From positions 1 through 49,964 of the IMG/VR virus record IMGVR_UViG_3300009164_000109: a stretch of DNA of 49,964 nucleotides. The stretch is one strand, 5' to 3'. Numbering within the stretch: the stretch's first letter is position 1; the number at the start of each line of letters is the position of its first letter. The stretch is from a virus. The notes under the pieces are model-generated. The model was given only the letters and a program-made list of their open reading frames with translations. It had not been told where the DNA came from and searched no databases. Both the position numbers and the translations under genes were made by a program. Positions 30,320-41,600 of the stretch are shown here, piece after piece.

Positions 30320-33300
30320 ATGTCAAATAGTCCATTAGATTTAATTAACTCGGATTCGTTCAGAAAAAAACTTATAACGAGAAATTTAGTACCTTATGCT
30401 AAATCTCCAAACAGACCTTCTGTCCAAGTCCCGTATGAATATATTTCATCAGATTTGTCTGTAATTGATAGTCCTGACCAACTTATTGATGTTCCTTCAT
30501 TCGCCAATCAATTATATCCTTTAAACAGATATGGTAATGAGGGTGGATATGAACAAGTTCCGGACCCAAATAGGTTAACTAATTCAATTTCAAACCAAGG
30601 GTTATATGGACCGGGGCAACAAGACGCTCATATTGTTGATGAGGGTTATGACGCGGTTAGATTATGGAGACCTTTAAACGCTTATGCAGACGGATTAAAT
30701 GTATTTGATTCAGCTGAATCATTCTCAAGTTTAGAAACAGTTAGACCCGACCAAGATAGACAAGGAAATGGACAACCATATCCGGGGTCTATTGTTGTGT
30801 CAAGTTATTCTCCGTTATCAATATTACTATCTAATAACCCTACAGGTGATAATGGTTCTATGAGTCAGGATTCATATATTGCTCGTTTAGGTGCTCAAAC
30901 ACTTAGAAGTGAGTTTCAAGAACGAATTGCCGCAAGGATTAGATTAGAAACAATAGGAAGAGCCAACATATTAAATGTGACTAGTGGGACGGACTTAGTT
31001 AATATTCTATCAGGACAGGTTCCACTATTAGAACCAAATTATCAAATAACGGTTCCCTCAAATCCAATAAGTGCCGCCGCTGATTTTGCTCTTCGTTTAG
31101 GTGGTAGTATTTTACCCGTGAGTTTAATTCCGGGGTCGTATTTTGACCCAAAGATTAATCCGGGACAACCAACTACGATTCAACAAGTTACGAATGCAAT
31201 TGCCGGAACAACAGTTGGAAACTTTTTTAATCAATTATTAGGTGCGGGACAAACCGGGTCACAAATTTTTTATAATAATACAGGTGCTGGTCAAAAATCT
31301 CGTTTGTTTAAAAATATTGATTATAACAAATACAAACCACATTATGATAGAGGTGTGTTTGATAGAGTTGCCGGTGCATTAACCGGAACATTGTCGGACA
31401 ATAGTAATTTTTATGTTGGGTCAAGGAACTCTGACCCCTCAAGAATATTTTCTCCGGGAGGAGATTTACCGGTTGACCAATTTGGTAAAGAACAACAATC
31501 ACCTGTATACGGACCTCAAGAGTTGGCTCAACTTTATGAAGGACCAAGTAAGGATATTCGATTAGGGGCTAATGGTCCGACATATTCTAATGGTGGTGGT
31601 ATTGAAGGTGGATTCACTTGGACATCTCCAAAGTATAAAGATAATGCCGGTAAAAAAGTTGGTTTAGGTGGTGAGGTTACAAATGAGGATGAAGACTTTA
31701 AACCTTCGTCATACAACACAACTGAATCGACAAACAGGACTTTTAAAGGAGGTTCTATATTAGATGATACTCAGAGATTAATTAATAGCCAACCTCAAGG
31801 AGGGAGAAGACTACAACATGTGGGGAACGCAATTGACCAAGTCAGTAAAGTTTTTCATGATGGATATAAAGAAATAACTAAAGGGTCTCGAGTTTATCGA
31901 TATATAGGGGCTGTTGGTCAAGAAGTTGGAACTGAGTATTGTCGTATTTTTGCTAAAGATTTACCATATCTTCAATATAATGATTTACAAAAAACAGATG
32001 GTATAACAACATCAGGGAGACGATTTTCAGATTCTGTTTTTGATAACACATATAATTTAAACATTGCACCAAACAAACAAGAAGGAGGACAAGACTCAAC
32101 AAATTTGATTGGTAATATGAATACCGGATATGCCAAAAAATATATGTTTTCATTAGAAAATTTGGCATGGAGAACATCAAGTACGCCAGGTTTTTCAGTT
32201 GCAGATTTACCAATATGTGAAAGAGGTCCTAATGGTGGAAGAGTTATGTGGTTTCCACCATATGGTTTAACTTTTACTGAATCAAGTACTGCGAATTGGA
32301 ATCAAAGTGATTTTCTTGGAAGACCTGAACCAATATATACTTATAAAAATAGTAGTCGTACCGGGTCAATAACGTGGAAAATTGTTGTTGACCATCCATC
32401 GGCGTTGAATGTTGTTGTAAATAAAATATTAAGTAATGAAACTAATAAAGTTAGAATTGATAGTATTTTAGAATCATTCTTTGCTGGATGTAGAAAATAT
32501 GATTTATATGAATTGGCCAAAAAATATTACACTGTTAATCCAAATGATTTGTATCAATTACAGGAGGCAATATCATCAAAAGAAACGACTAAAGAACAAA
32601 CTGAGTATATAAAGAAAAATATACAAGTACCAAATGAGGTTTCCCAAGAAGGTGGTGGTGGAAATACTAATGTTGATTTCGGCAAATATAACCAATTAGG
32701 GTTTTATTTTGGAAACGATTTTCCTAAAAAAGATAAACCAGTCCCTAATTACACTGAAGAATATACGAGATATACTAGCTCGACTAATAGACAATACTAT
32801 AACAGTAAACCAAATGCTCAAGAAACTAGTGTGTTTTTTGATTCGGTGGTTACACCAAATTATAATTTAGCAAAAGAGTTTGTTAATGATTTGGCAAAAC
32901 AATTAACTCAATATAAAGAAAGTGATGGGACAATTACAGTAACAATTGACGCAAGTTGTTCAGCCCCTGCTAGTGTGTCATACAATAAAGAATTGGCTCA
33001 AAGAAGGGTTGATTCCATTCTTAAATTTTTTAACGAAAGTGCGGTTTTACAACCATTTATAAAAAACCAAAAATTATTATTTAAAGGAACTGTTCTTGGT
33101 GAAAATGCTCAAGTATTACAATTTGACCCTGTGAAAAAAGAGTTTAAAATTGGTAAAAACGTAAATTGTACTGATAGTGACCCTAACGCTGTTAATGGTG
33201 ATACTCAAGTTGGACCTAATGATATTACAACAACAAATGCGATGGCTTGTAGACGAGGATATGTTAAAGCGATATTACCAACAATCAAACAACCAACTAC

Positions 33301-35344
33301 TACACCACCGGCACAATACACAACAGTTGTTGAGGAAAATAAAGTGTTAAAAACGGTTAAAGAAGAAGTTATATCACAAGAATGGAAACCAAGAGACAAT
33401 ATTACTAAACGAGTTTTAAGAGCTTTATTATCGGAGTGTGACTATTTTGAAACAATTAAAGCTGAGACACCTATGGTTTATGATAACCTTAGAGATAAAT
33501 TAAAATTCTTCCAACCAGCATTTCATTCGACAACACCGGAAGGATTAAACTCTCGTCTAACATTTTTACAACAATGTATGAGACCGGGAGACACAATTCC
33601 AACAATTAAAGATATTGCGGGTAAACCAATATTACAATATAATAACGCAACAAATACTTCATTTGGGGCACCACCGGTGTTAGTATTACGTATTGGTGAT
33701 TTTTATAACACTAAAATTATTCCGGATAATTTAAATTTAACATACGAATCGTTAGATATTAATCCTGAAGGGATTGGTATTCAACCGATGATTGCAAACG
33801 TAACTTTAACATTTAAATTTGTTGGAGGAAGTGGATTAAAGGAATCAATTGATAAACTACAAAACGCATTGACATTCAACTATTACGCAAACACTGAAAT
33901 TTGGGATGATAGGGCAGATGTAACTTCAAATAACGAATTTCTTAAGTCGTTAGATAAAGAATTTTTGGCAATGGCACCTCCACCATCAGCTCCTGCAATT
34001 AATCAGGCGGCAGTTGAGAACGGACAAAATAATAATAGTACTATTGGAACAACTATTACTAATGTAATTGGAGAAACTAGTGAAACTGGAACTATTAGTT
34101 ATTCTGATTTCATGGTTAAATTTGTAAATGAAACACAAACTTATTTTCAAACAGTAGTGAATAAAACAAAAGAAAGTGTTAATCAATATAATAATGCCGT
34201 TAAACAACAATGGATGTTAGAGCGTTCTTACACACAAGGTAATTTTGCGGTTAGTACAAATAAATCAGTTTTATTCGGTAAACCAAGTAATGTTGAAAAA
34301 AGATTTGACGATATTTTTGGTGAATTAGAATCTAATATTCAGAGTGGTAATGAAGGGTTTATTAAATTTATGTCATTAGCAACTTGTAATTTTTCACCAA
34401 AAGTTATTCGTCAATTAAAACAAAATTATAGAAATTTGGTTAAAGATAAAAGGTCCTCATTTCAAAATAGTATTACAAAAATAACTCAAGATATAACCAC
34501 AATTGAACAAAATTATATTCAAACTATAGGAAGAGCGAACACGATTATATTTGATGGAACTACAACTTATGTGAGTGGTACAGATGGGTATCAAGCAAAA
34601 TCAGGACCAGTTAGAATTTATGTAACAAGTGGAACAACTAATGTTAGTCCAACATCAAATGGTGCTGCTAATACATTGATTGAACTTGCAAACGACATTA
34701 GAAAAATATATGATGGTATTAGTGAGTTTAACGGTCTTATATGGAGTGAAACTGAATTTGTTAACCCTTCTGATGGATTAACATATAAAGGAGTGTTGGT
34801 GTTCCAAACAGATGACAAAGGTAAAAGTACAAAAGGTCCCACAGTTGATGATGTGTTCTTTCCTTTTAGTAAAAATACCCAATTTGAAAATAAAATATTT
34901 AGAAGAGTTTATATGGCAATCTCAGACGATGTTATTGATACTAAAAAATATGAAACATTTAAAACGGCGATGATTGGTAATATAATTAATAATAGTAGTT
35001 TATTAAGTGGTGGGTTTGACGATGTTGAGGCTAAATTTGACAATTATTGGATTACACAAACAAGACCTTTATTTACTAATGAAAATAATATTACTAAGGC
35101 GTTTATTGACGATGTTGAAAAAAATAAATTAAAAAATTATATAAAATACACTCCGTTTGATAAAAAAGACAGGGTACTTATATATTCAACAGAGACAAAT
35201 GGAAGTGATAATGTTAAAAAATCACAAAAAACTATGATATCATCATTGGCGGATACAACAAATAGAAACACGGATAATAATAAATGGAACTCTGAAGATG
35301 GAGTTTCGGCAAGTGCATACATATCAAAAGTAAAACTTAATTAA
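30320..35344 (+). CDS. Large baseplate/tail structural protein with OmpA-like segment
   Basis: The 1674-aa protein is rich in Asn, Gly, Ser and Tyr, with no transmembrane segment, as for large tail proteins. Around residues 830-930 it shows VFFDSVVTPNYNLAKEFV, ITVTIDASCSAPASVSYN and ELAQRRVDSILKFF. That order resembles OmpA C-terminal peptidoglycan-binding domains (NxxLxxxR pattern). It follows the tape measure and abuts a gp53/LysM-like gene, so a baseplate location near the cell wall is likely. The rest of the protein is not recognisable to me. Confidence 0.6.
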   Translation: MSNSPLDLINSDSFRKKLITRNLVPYAKSPNRPSVQVPYEYISSDLSVIDSPDQLIDVPSFANQLYPLNRYGNEGGYEQVPDPNRLTNSISNQGLYGPGQQDAHIVDEGYDAVRLWRPLNAYADGLNVFDSAESFSSLETVRPDQDRQGNGQPYPGSIVVSSYSPLSILLSNNPTGDNGSMSQDSYIARLGAQTLRSEFQERIAARIRLETIGRANILNVTSGTDLVNILSGQVPLLEPNYQITVPSNPISAAADFALRLGGSILPVSLIPGSYFDPKINPGQPTTIQQVTNAIAGTTVGNFFNQLLGAGQTGSQIFYNNTGAGQKSRLFKNIDYNKYKPHYDRGVFDRVAGALTGTLSDNSNFYVGSRNSDPSRIFSPGGDLPVDQFGKEQQSPVYGPQELAQLYEGPSKDIRLGANGPTYSNGGGIEGGFTWTSPKYKDNAGKKVGLGGEVTNEDEDFKPSSYNTTESTNRTFKGGSILDDTQRLINSQPQGGRRLQHVGNAIDQVSKVFHDGYKEITKGSRVYRYIGAVGQEVGTEYCRIFAKDLPYLQYNDLQKTDGITTSGRRFSDSVFDNTYNLNIAPNKQEGGQDSTNLIGNMNTGYAKKYMFSLENLAWRTSSTPGFSVADLPICERGPNGGRVMWFPPYGLTFTESSTANWNQSDFLGRPEPIYTYKNSSRTGSITWKIVVDHPSALNVVVNKILSNETNKVRIDSILESFFAGCRKYDLYELAKKYYTVNPNDLYQLQEAISSKETTKEQTEYIKKNIQVPNEVSQEGGGGNTNVDFGKYNQLGFYFGNDFPKKDKPVPNYTEEYTRYTSSTNRQYYNSKPNAQETSVFFDSVVTPNYNLAKEFVNDLAKQLTQYKESDGTITVTIDASCSAPASVSYNKELAQRRVDSILKFFNESAVLQPFIKNQKLLFKGTVLGENAQVLQFDPVKKEFKIGKNVNCTDSDPNAVNGDTQVGPNDITTTNAMACRRGYVKAILPTIKQPTTTPPAQYTTVVEENKVLKTVKEEVISQEWKPRDNITKRVLRALLSECDYFETIKAETPMVYDNLRDKLKFFQPAFHSTTPEGLNSRLTFLQQCMRPGDTIPTIKDIAGKPILQYNNATNTSFGAPPVLVLRIGDFYNTKIIPDNLNLTYESLDINPEGIGIQPMIANVTLTFKFVGGSGLKESIDKLQNALTFNYYANTEIWDDRADVTSNNEFLKSLDKEFLAMAPPPSAPAINQAAVENGQNNNSTIGTTITNVIGETSETGTISYSDFMVKFVNETQTYFQTVVNKTKESVNQYNNAVKQQWMLERSYTQGNFAVSTNKSVLFGKPSNVEKRFDDIFGELESNIQSGNEGFIKFMSLATCNFSPKVIRQLKQNYRNLVKDKRSSFQNSITKITQDITTIEQNYIQTIGRANTIIFDGTTTYVSGTDGYQAKSGPVRIYVTSGTTNVSPTSNGAANTLIELANDIRKIYDGISEFNGLIWSETEFVNPSDGLTYKGVLVFQTDDKGKSTKGPTVDDVFFPFSKNTQFENKIFRRVYMAISDDVIDTKKYETFKTAMIGNIINNSSLLSGGFDDVEAKFDNYWITQTRPLFTNENNITKAFIDDVEKNKLKNYIKYTPFDKKDRVLIYSTETNGSDNVKKSQKTMISSLADTTNRNTDNNKWNSEDGVSASAYISKVKLN

Positions 35345-35667
35345 TGGCATTTCAATACTGGAACAGATATAGTGATTTTTTAATTAACGGTGAACAAACC
35401 GTTGTACCTTATGTGCAATTACCTCAAAAACCGACAGACAAGGCGTTTATTTATAAAGTTGGTAGAAGTAGGTTAGATAAAGTATCTCAAGATTATTACG
35501 ACTCTCCTTACTTTGGATGGTTAGTTCTTCAAGCTAATCCTCAATATGGGGGTTTAGAGAATACTATACCGGATGGTAGTATATTGATAATTCCTTTTCC
35601 TTTACTACCTTCATTACAGGACTATAAGGGGGCGTTAGAAAATCATTTTTATTATTATGGCAGGTAA
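35344..35667 (+). CDS. gp53/LysM-like baseplate wedge protein
   Basis: The 107-aa protein has YKVGRSRLDKVSQDYYDSPY, then GWLVLQANPQYGGLENTIPD, then SILIIPFP. This is the LysM-like arrangement in T4 gp53 and related small baseplate proteins that clamp adjoining wedge proteins. T4 gp53 is 196 aa, so this is a core-only version. It overlaps the last base of the previous stop and overlaps the next gene by 11 bases. Binding of peptidoglycan is possible but not shown. Confidence 0.65.
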   Translation: MAFQYWNRYSDFLINGEQTVVPYVQLPQKPTDKAFIYKVGRSRLDKVSQDYYDSPYFGWLVLQANPQYGGLENTIPDGSILIIPFPLLPSLQDYKGALENHFYYYGR

Positions 35668-38600
35668 CTTAAGAGCAGACAATAGTGGAGACATATTAGT
35701 TGAGTTTGATTACAATAACATTATTGTAGTGGACCCCAACAAAACAATAGACTCCCAAGGGAAAATACAAGAAAGATTAATAGACCATGAAAGTTTAGTA
35801 ATGTTTGCTAATTTGGAGGCCGAAGTTCTTCCAAGAACTAAACTTGCAGTAGGTGGAAGTCCTGAGGATAGAATTAGAACAATCTCTGTAGCTAAAATGA
35901 ATTTTTTAAAACCAACTAAAGATAGTTTTTTAGGGGTTGGTTATTATGATGAATTAACAGGTGATAATTCAACCAAATTCAAGGCTGATAATCAGATGAA
36001 GGAAAAGACTACCGTCCCTACTGATGGAACTAAACCATATAACACTATTTCTCCCGCTGATTTAACAAATGTTTTTGATAATGGATTACTTGGGATTACA
36101 TCGATTAATATAACAACTAATTCATCTTTTGTACCTTCAGTTAGTATGAAGTTAGAGGATGTTCAGGGTAAAGCATTGTTCTCGTTGGGTAATAATTCAC
36201 CTTATGCTGCGTTTTTTAATCTTCCTTACCCACCATTTTATTTAACATTAAAAGGGTATTATGGACAAGCAATTAGATATCAATTAAATTTAGAGAAATT
36301 TCACGCAACATTTAACACATTTAGTGGTAACTATCAAGTGGATTTACAATTTAAAGGGTATAAGTTTAATGTGTTGAATGAAATTTCAATGGGTCATTTA
36401 ATGGCTGTACCACACATGTATGGACAAACTTTTAATATTTCAACAACACCTGGAGGTACTCAGGAGTCTAATAAGGATGCAGAATCCCAATCAAAAGTTC
36501 AAGGAGTTGTTTCAAAAAATAATTCGCTGAGTGATACTTCAATTGTGTCACAAATAGTTTCTGAAAAGGGATACCAAAAAATCGTTGAGGTTTATAGTGA
36601 ATATAAATCAAAAGGATTAATTCCTAATGATTTACCGGAATTAACATTGTTTCAATTGATGACAAAGTTAAGTACCTTTGAGAATAATATTATGGATTCA
36701 TTCCCTAAAGCTAAAGTTGAACCTCTTACCAACATTAGAAATTATAAAGAAGTTTTAAAACAATATTTTTCTGCCGTTAGAGGTGCTAATATTTCTTGGT
36801 TTAACACTTATCTTGACCCAAAACCAATTGTATTAAATAATACAAATGAAAAAGTTTATATTTTTAAAAAATTAACTCAGGGAGAAAAAGAAACTGCGTC
36901 TAAATTATTGGAGAGTTATGTCAATAAATTTAACAAAGCTTTATTTGAAAATGCTACGTTAGGAAAAAATGGGACATCACCAATACCAAACCCAATTAAA
37001 TTTGTTAATCTTATAATCGACCCACCCGCAGATGGTTCAATAAATTGGAAAGAAACAATTAGATTACAAACAGGTAAAGTACTACCAACAGAAGAGGATA
37101 TCATTACACTTAAAGAACAAATATATCAAACAAAAATACCTGTTCTTGTGGCAACTGAAGTTAATGGAAAACAAACAACAGAGGTTGTGAATTCAAGTTT
37201 CTTTATATTTGAAGGCAATGGTAGATTTGACAATCAAATTTCGTTATTAGAAACAGATGCAAATAAAAAATTATCAGAATATGAATCATTAATTTCTGCG
37301 GAATTATTAAGAAAAATTGAAGATACTGATACGGGTCTTGGATTTAAACCAACGGTTAGAAATATGATTGCCGTTGTTATGGCTTCGGCTGAGGCGTTTG
37401 TCCGATTACTTGATGATGTTCATACAAATGCTTGGAATGTGAAATATGACCCTGTTAGAAAACAAGCAATTATGGATAATCCATCTTCCGCTCAAAGTTC
37501 TGAAACAAGACAAAATGTTAAAATATCTACTAGTGCGAAAGAATCTAATCAAGGTTTATCGAATTCAGAAGAACCTGTTTACCCATGGCCGTTATTTTTT
37601 GTTGAAACACCTGAAGATAAAAAAGGTAGATTTCAATTAAAATATATTGCCGACCCCACAGTTGTTAATTTAACTCAAGGATATCTTTTTGATAAGTGGC
37701 CCGAAGTAGAATTTGTTGAAGAATATATGAAGGGATTAACTCAAAAATTTACAATACCAATTGCTCCACCACCATTAGATAATGAAAGAGATACTAATAG
37801 AATCAACATTAATGCAATTGAATTTCCGTCAGCCGGATTACCATATGTTAATAAGGAAGAGGTTAAATTCTTTTATGAAATATGGGAGAGACAATTTTTG
37901 ACATCACATTATTCCGGATTAATTAGAGCAAATTCTAATCAAATTGATGAATTAATTAAATTAAATGTTGAGGCGGAAGTTAACAACATTGTTAATGGAC
38001 TTGGTGTGAGTTCACCGTATCTAACATTAAAACTTAAAAATTATAATTTAAAGGCAAATTCGTATCCGCAATTTCTAAGTACTATTTCGAATAATGGGAC
38101 AGGTCGGGCATATCAAGATTATATTCGTGACTTCTTTGTTACTCCATATATCAAAAATCTTGTTGATAATTCCTATAGTATTTTGTCAACATCTGATATT
38201 GGAAAAATACCTCAAGTTAGTACTAAATCGTTAGCACTTGAAACGTTATTAAAAAATGCTTCAAACGAACCATTAGTTGTGGATACATTACCTTACACAG
38301 ACCCTACGTGGTGTTTGACTAATTTAAGCTCAAGTAAAAAATCTGCGGGTAACGAAGTATATAATACTAAAAAAACTTTAAAAATATTTGAACCAAGAAA
38401 AATCATATCAAATTTTAATGATGTGTATGATTTTACGACTAATAGACCGGTTACAAATTTTTCGTTTTACCAAAATCAAAATCCATCATTAGTTGCATCA
38501 CAATTTAACTCATCAAATCCTTATGGGTTTGTTGATTTTTATAAAGGTCAGGAACCTAAAAATTTTATTGCGACTGAGGGTTATTGTGATTTTACAACTC

Positions 38601-41600
38601 CGACAAATCAGTTACCATTCAAAACCACAACTTCAATGTTGAATACACCATATTTTGTTAATTCAATACTGAATGGTGTTCAAAACAATAGAACAAGTGA
38701 CCCATATCCATATATTCAATCCGCTTACCTTTTTTTAAATTCATTACCATTAGCGACTTTAAGAGAACGATATAAGACCAAGACTAATACAATTCCTGAT
38801 GAATTAGATTATATTTCTTCTTGTTTTAAAAAATTTGGTGCAATACATAAACTACCATATGCTTGGATATTAAAGTATGGGTCTATATGGCATCGTTATA
38901 AAAAATACAAAGAAACCAATGTTGATATTTTATTAAGTGCTTGGACCAATTTTGATTATAAAACAAACTATAGTCCTATATTAAGTTCTATTACTCAAAC
39001 ATATCAATTTAATTATAATGAGGCTCCAATCTCAATTACATTACAACAAGAAACAACAACAACTGCAAACATGAATGTAGGTTTCTACCCTAAAGTAATT
39101 AATGATTTTAATGTATTTTATAATGGGTTTGAATTATATGAAAACTATACTAATCTTGAGATTGAAAATAGTGTTAAGGGTGGAATGAAATTGTATAATT
39201 TCTCAGATTCAAGTATATTTGCAATACAAAACGGTAAAACATTAAATGTCAAAACATTTTCGGTATTACTCAGTAGTGGTAATTATTATCCTGATGTTAA
39301 TTGTAATCCAATAAGTAATACTAAAGGTACTGATTACTATGTTGTACCTTCATTTGGTAACCCTCTAAACCAATCAAAAATTGCCTGTGTTGATAATCTA
39401 ACTACCGACCCTATTACTAAGGTTAATTTAACTTCAAACCCAAATGTCTATAACGGTTCTGTTAGAACACTATGGTCGGCTCCAAACTATGGATACTTTG
39501 ATAATAATCAAATCGCTTACCCACAACCGGATTCTTATATTAATTTAATTAATAATGGTGAAACACAATCTCCTTTATATTTTTTAAATGGTGACAATTA
39601 CACAAAAATAGAAGAAATATTTGCCGTGTTTGAGAAAAAAATATTAGATTCATTTGAACAAGAATTTTTAAATTTTAGCAAACCAATTACAAATAGTTCA
39701 ACAATTACTCAAGTTGCTCAATTCGATATATCGGTAGTCAATGTTGAAGACAATTTTAAAAACTTTCAATCATTATTTAGAAACTTAATGACGGTTCCTA
39801 TTCAGGGAAAAGGGGTTTCAGACCTTGAATATTTTTCTAATACAATTGGGAATCAGTATAATGTATTTCAAGCGGGTATTAAAGATTTTATAAATTACGA
39901 TGTTTTATTTAGATATGGTAATCCTTCAAATTATAGACGAAGAATTTTTGATTCATATTTGTCGCATAATAATACTCAAAAAGTTGTCGACCCGATTGAG
40001 TTTCAACCCTACGTACCAAATACTTTACCAACGAGAAGTAGTTCGTTAAGCCTTAGTCAATCTCAAATATTGAATGCGAGGGCTTGGTTAGCACTTGAAA
40101 CTGAAGTAGGGTTCTCAACAATTAATAATGTCGTTTACAGTAGTACTGGTTCATATATAACAGACTTTTTTATTGATAATAATATTCAATTTACAGTTGA
40201 AAATGTTGTTTTATTGGCTCCAATTATTAAAATGTATGCAACACAAAAGTTAAAAAATCCAAATACTACTGTTTCACAATTCCAATCACAAATTAACCAA
40301 TACTTGACAAATGAAAGTGTATTACAAGAAAATTTTTTAAATCTTGTTTTAGATGGAGTTAGAAACAAATTACCAAACCAACAACAACTACCCGAAAAAA
40401 CAATACAAAGTGCCATTGATGGTCAGCAAAGTAAAGTTGAAAACTATGAAGTATTTAAAGCGTTAAATGATAAGTGGATATCCGGTGGTGATTATAAAAC
40501 TAAAACATTATTTGAAGATATTTTATTTTTAGACAGGGCGTCGAGAAACATTGGTGACACAATTCTACTAGACATTTTTGAAATGAGAAATATGTTTAAT
40601 AAAGAGTCGATAAACGAGTCAATGAGTGTTTATACTTTTATTAGTGGGTTATTAATTAAAAATAATTTCACGGTAATGAATTTACCATCATATATTAATT
40701 TTTATAATGTTCAAGATGTTGATGGTACTACCATTCCAAACAAAGCGGAAGGTTCGTTAGAATTCGCCAATAACCTATGGGGAACATTTTTAAATGTTGA
40801 TTATCGAAAATCAAGTTCTAAAATGGTTTGTTTCTATGTTGGTAAACCTTCACAATACTTAGATTTACCAAAAGGTAATTTTAGATTTCGAGATGATGCT
40901 TTTGATATGAGTAGAGCGTCTGAAAATCCTTTGATTGAAAATCAAGTGGGTAAAAAAGATTGGGGGGTTTCAAATAAATGTGTTGGGTTTACTGTTGATA
41001 TTGGTATTAGAAATCAAAATGTTTTTTATTCATTTAATGTCTCTCAAGATAATGGGACCGCGACTTCAGAATCAATTGCCACACAATTAAACATGGTTGA
41101 CCAAGCTTCGGGTAAGAATGTTGCAACTCAAAGTGCTAGTTTGTATAATTTATATAAACAAAGAAGTTATAAATGTACAGTTATTTGTTTAGGTAACGCA
41201 TTATTACAACCAACAATGTATTTTAATTTAAGACACGTCCCAATGTTTAATGGTCCATACATGATACAACAAGTTGAACATGTAATTCAACCGGGACAGT
41301 TTCAAACAAGTTTTCAAGGAATTAGACAAGGTGTATATGATTTACCTGCAATTGATAATTTTATTCAAAGTATTAACCAAAATTTATTAACAAAAGTTGA
41401 AGGACTTCTTAAGATTAAAAAAGACACAATTAATGTTTTAAGTGCTTCTACTGAAAGTAATAAATCAAATAACATAGTACAATCCGCAAATAATACTAAA
41501 GGGACAACTAATGAGTGTGAAAATAAATTATTAAAAATTTACCTTGATAAAAAATATCAGTCAACTAATGCCGTGCTTACTGGAATGACACCAACAGAGT

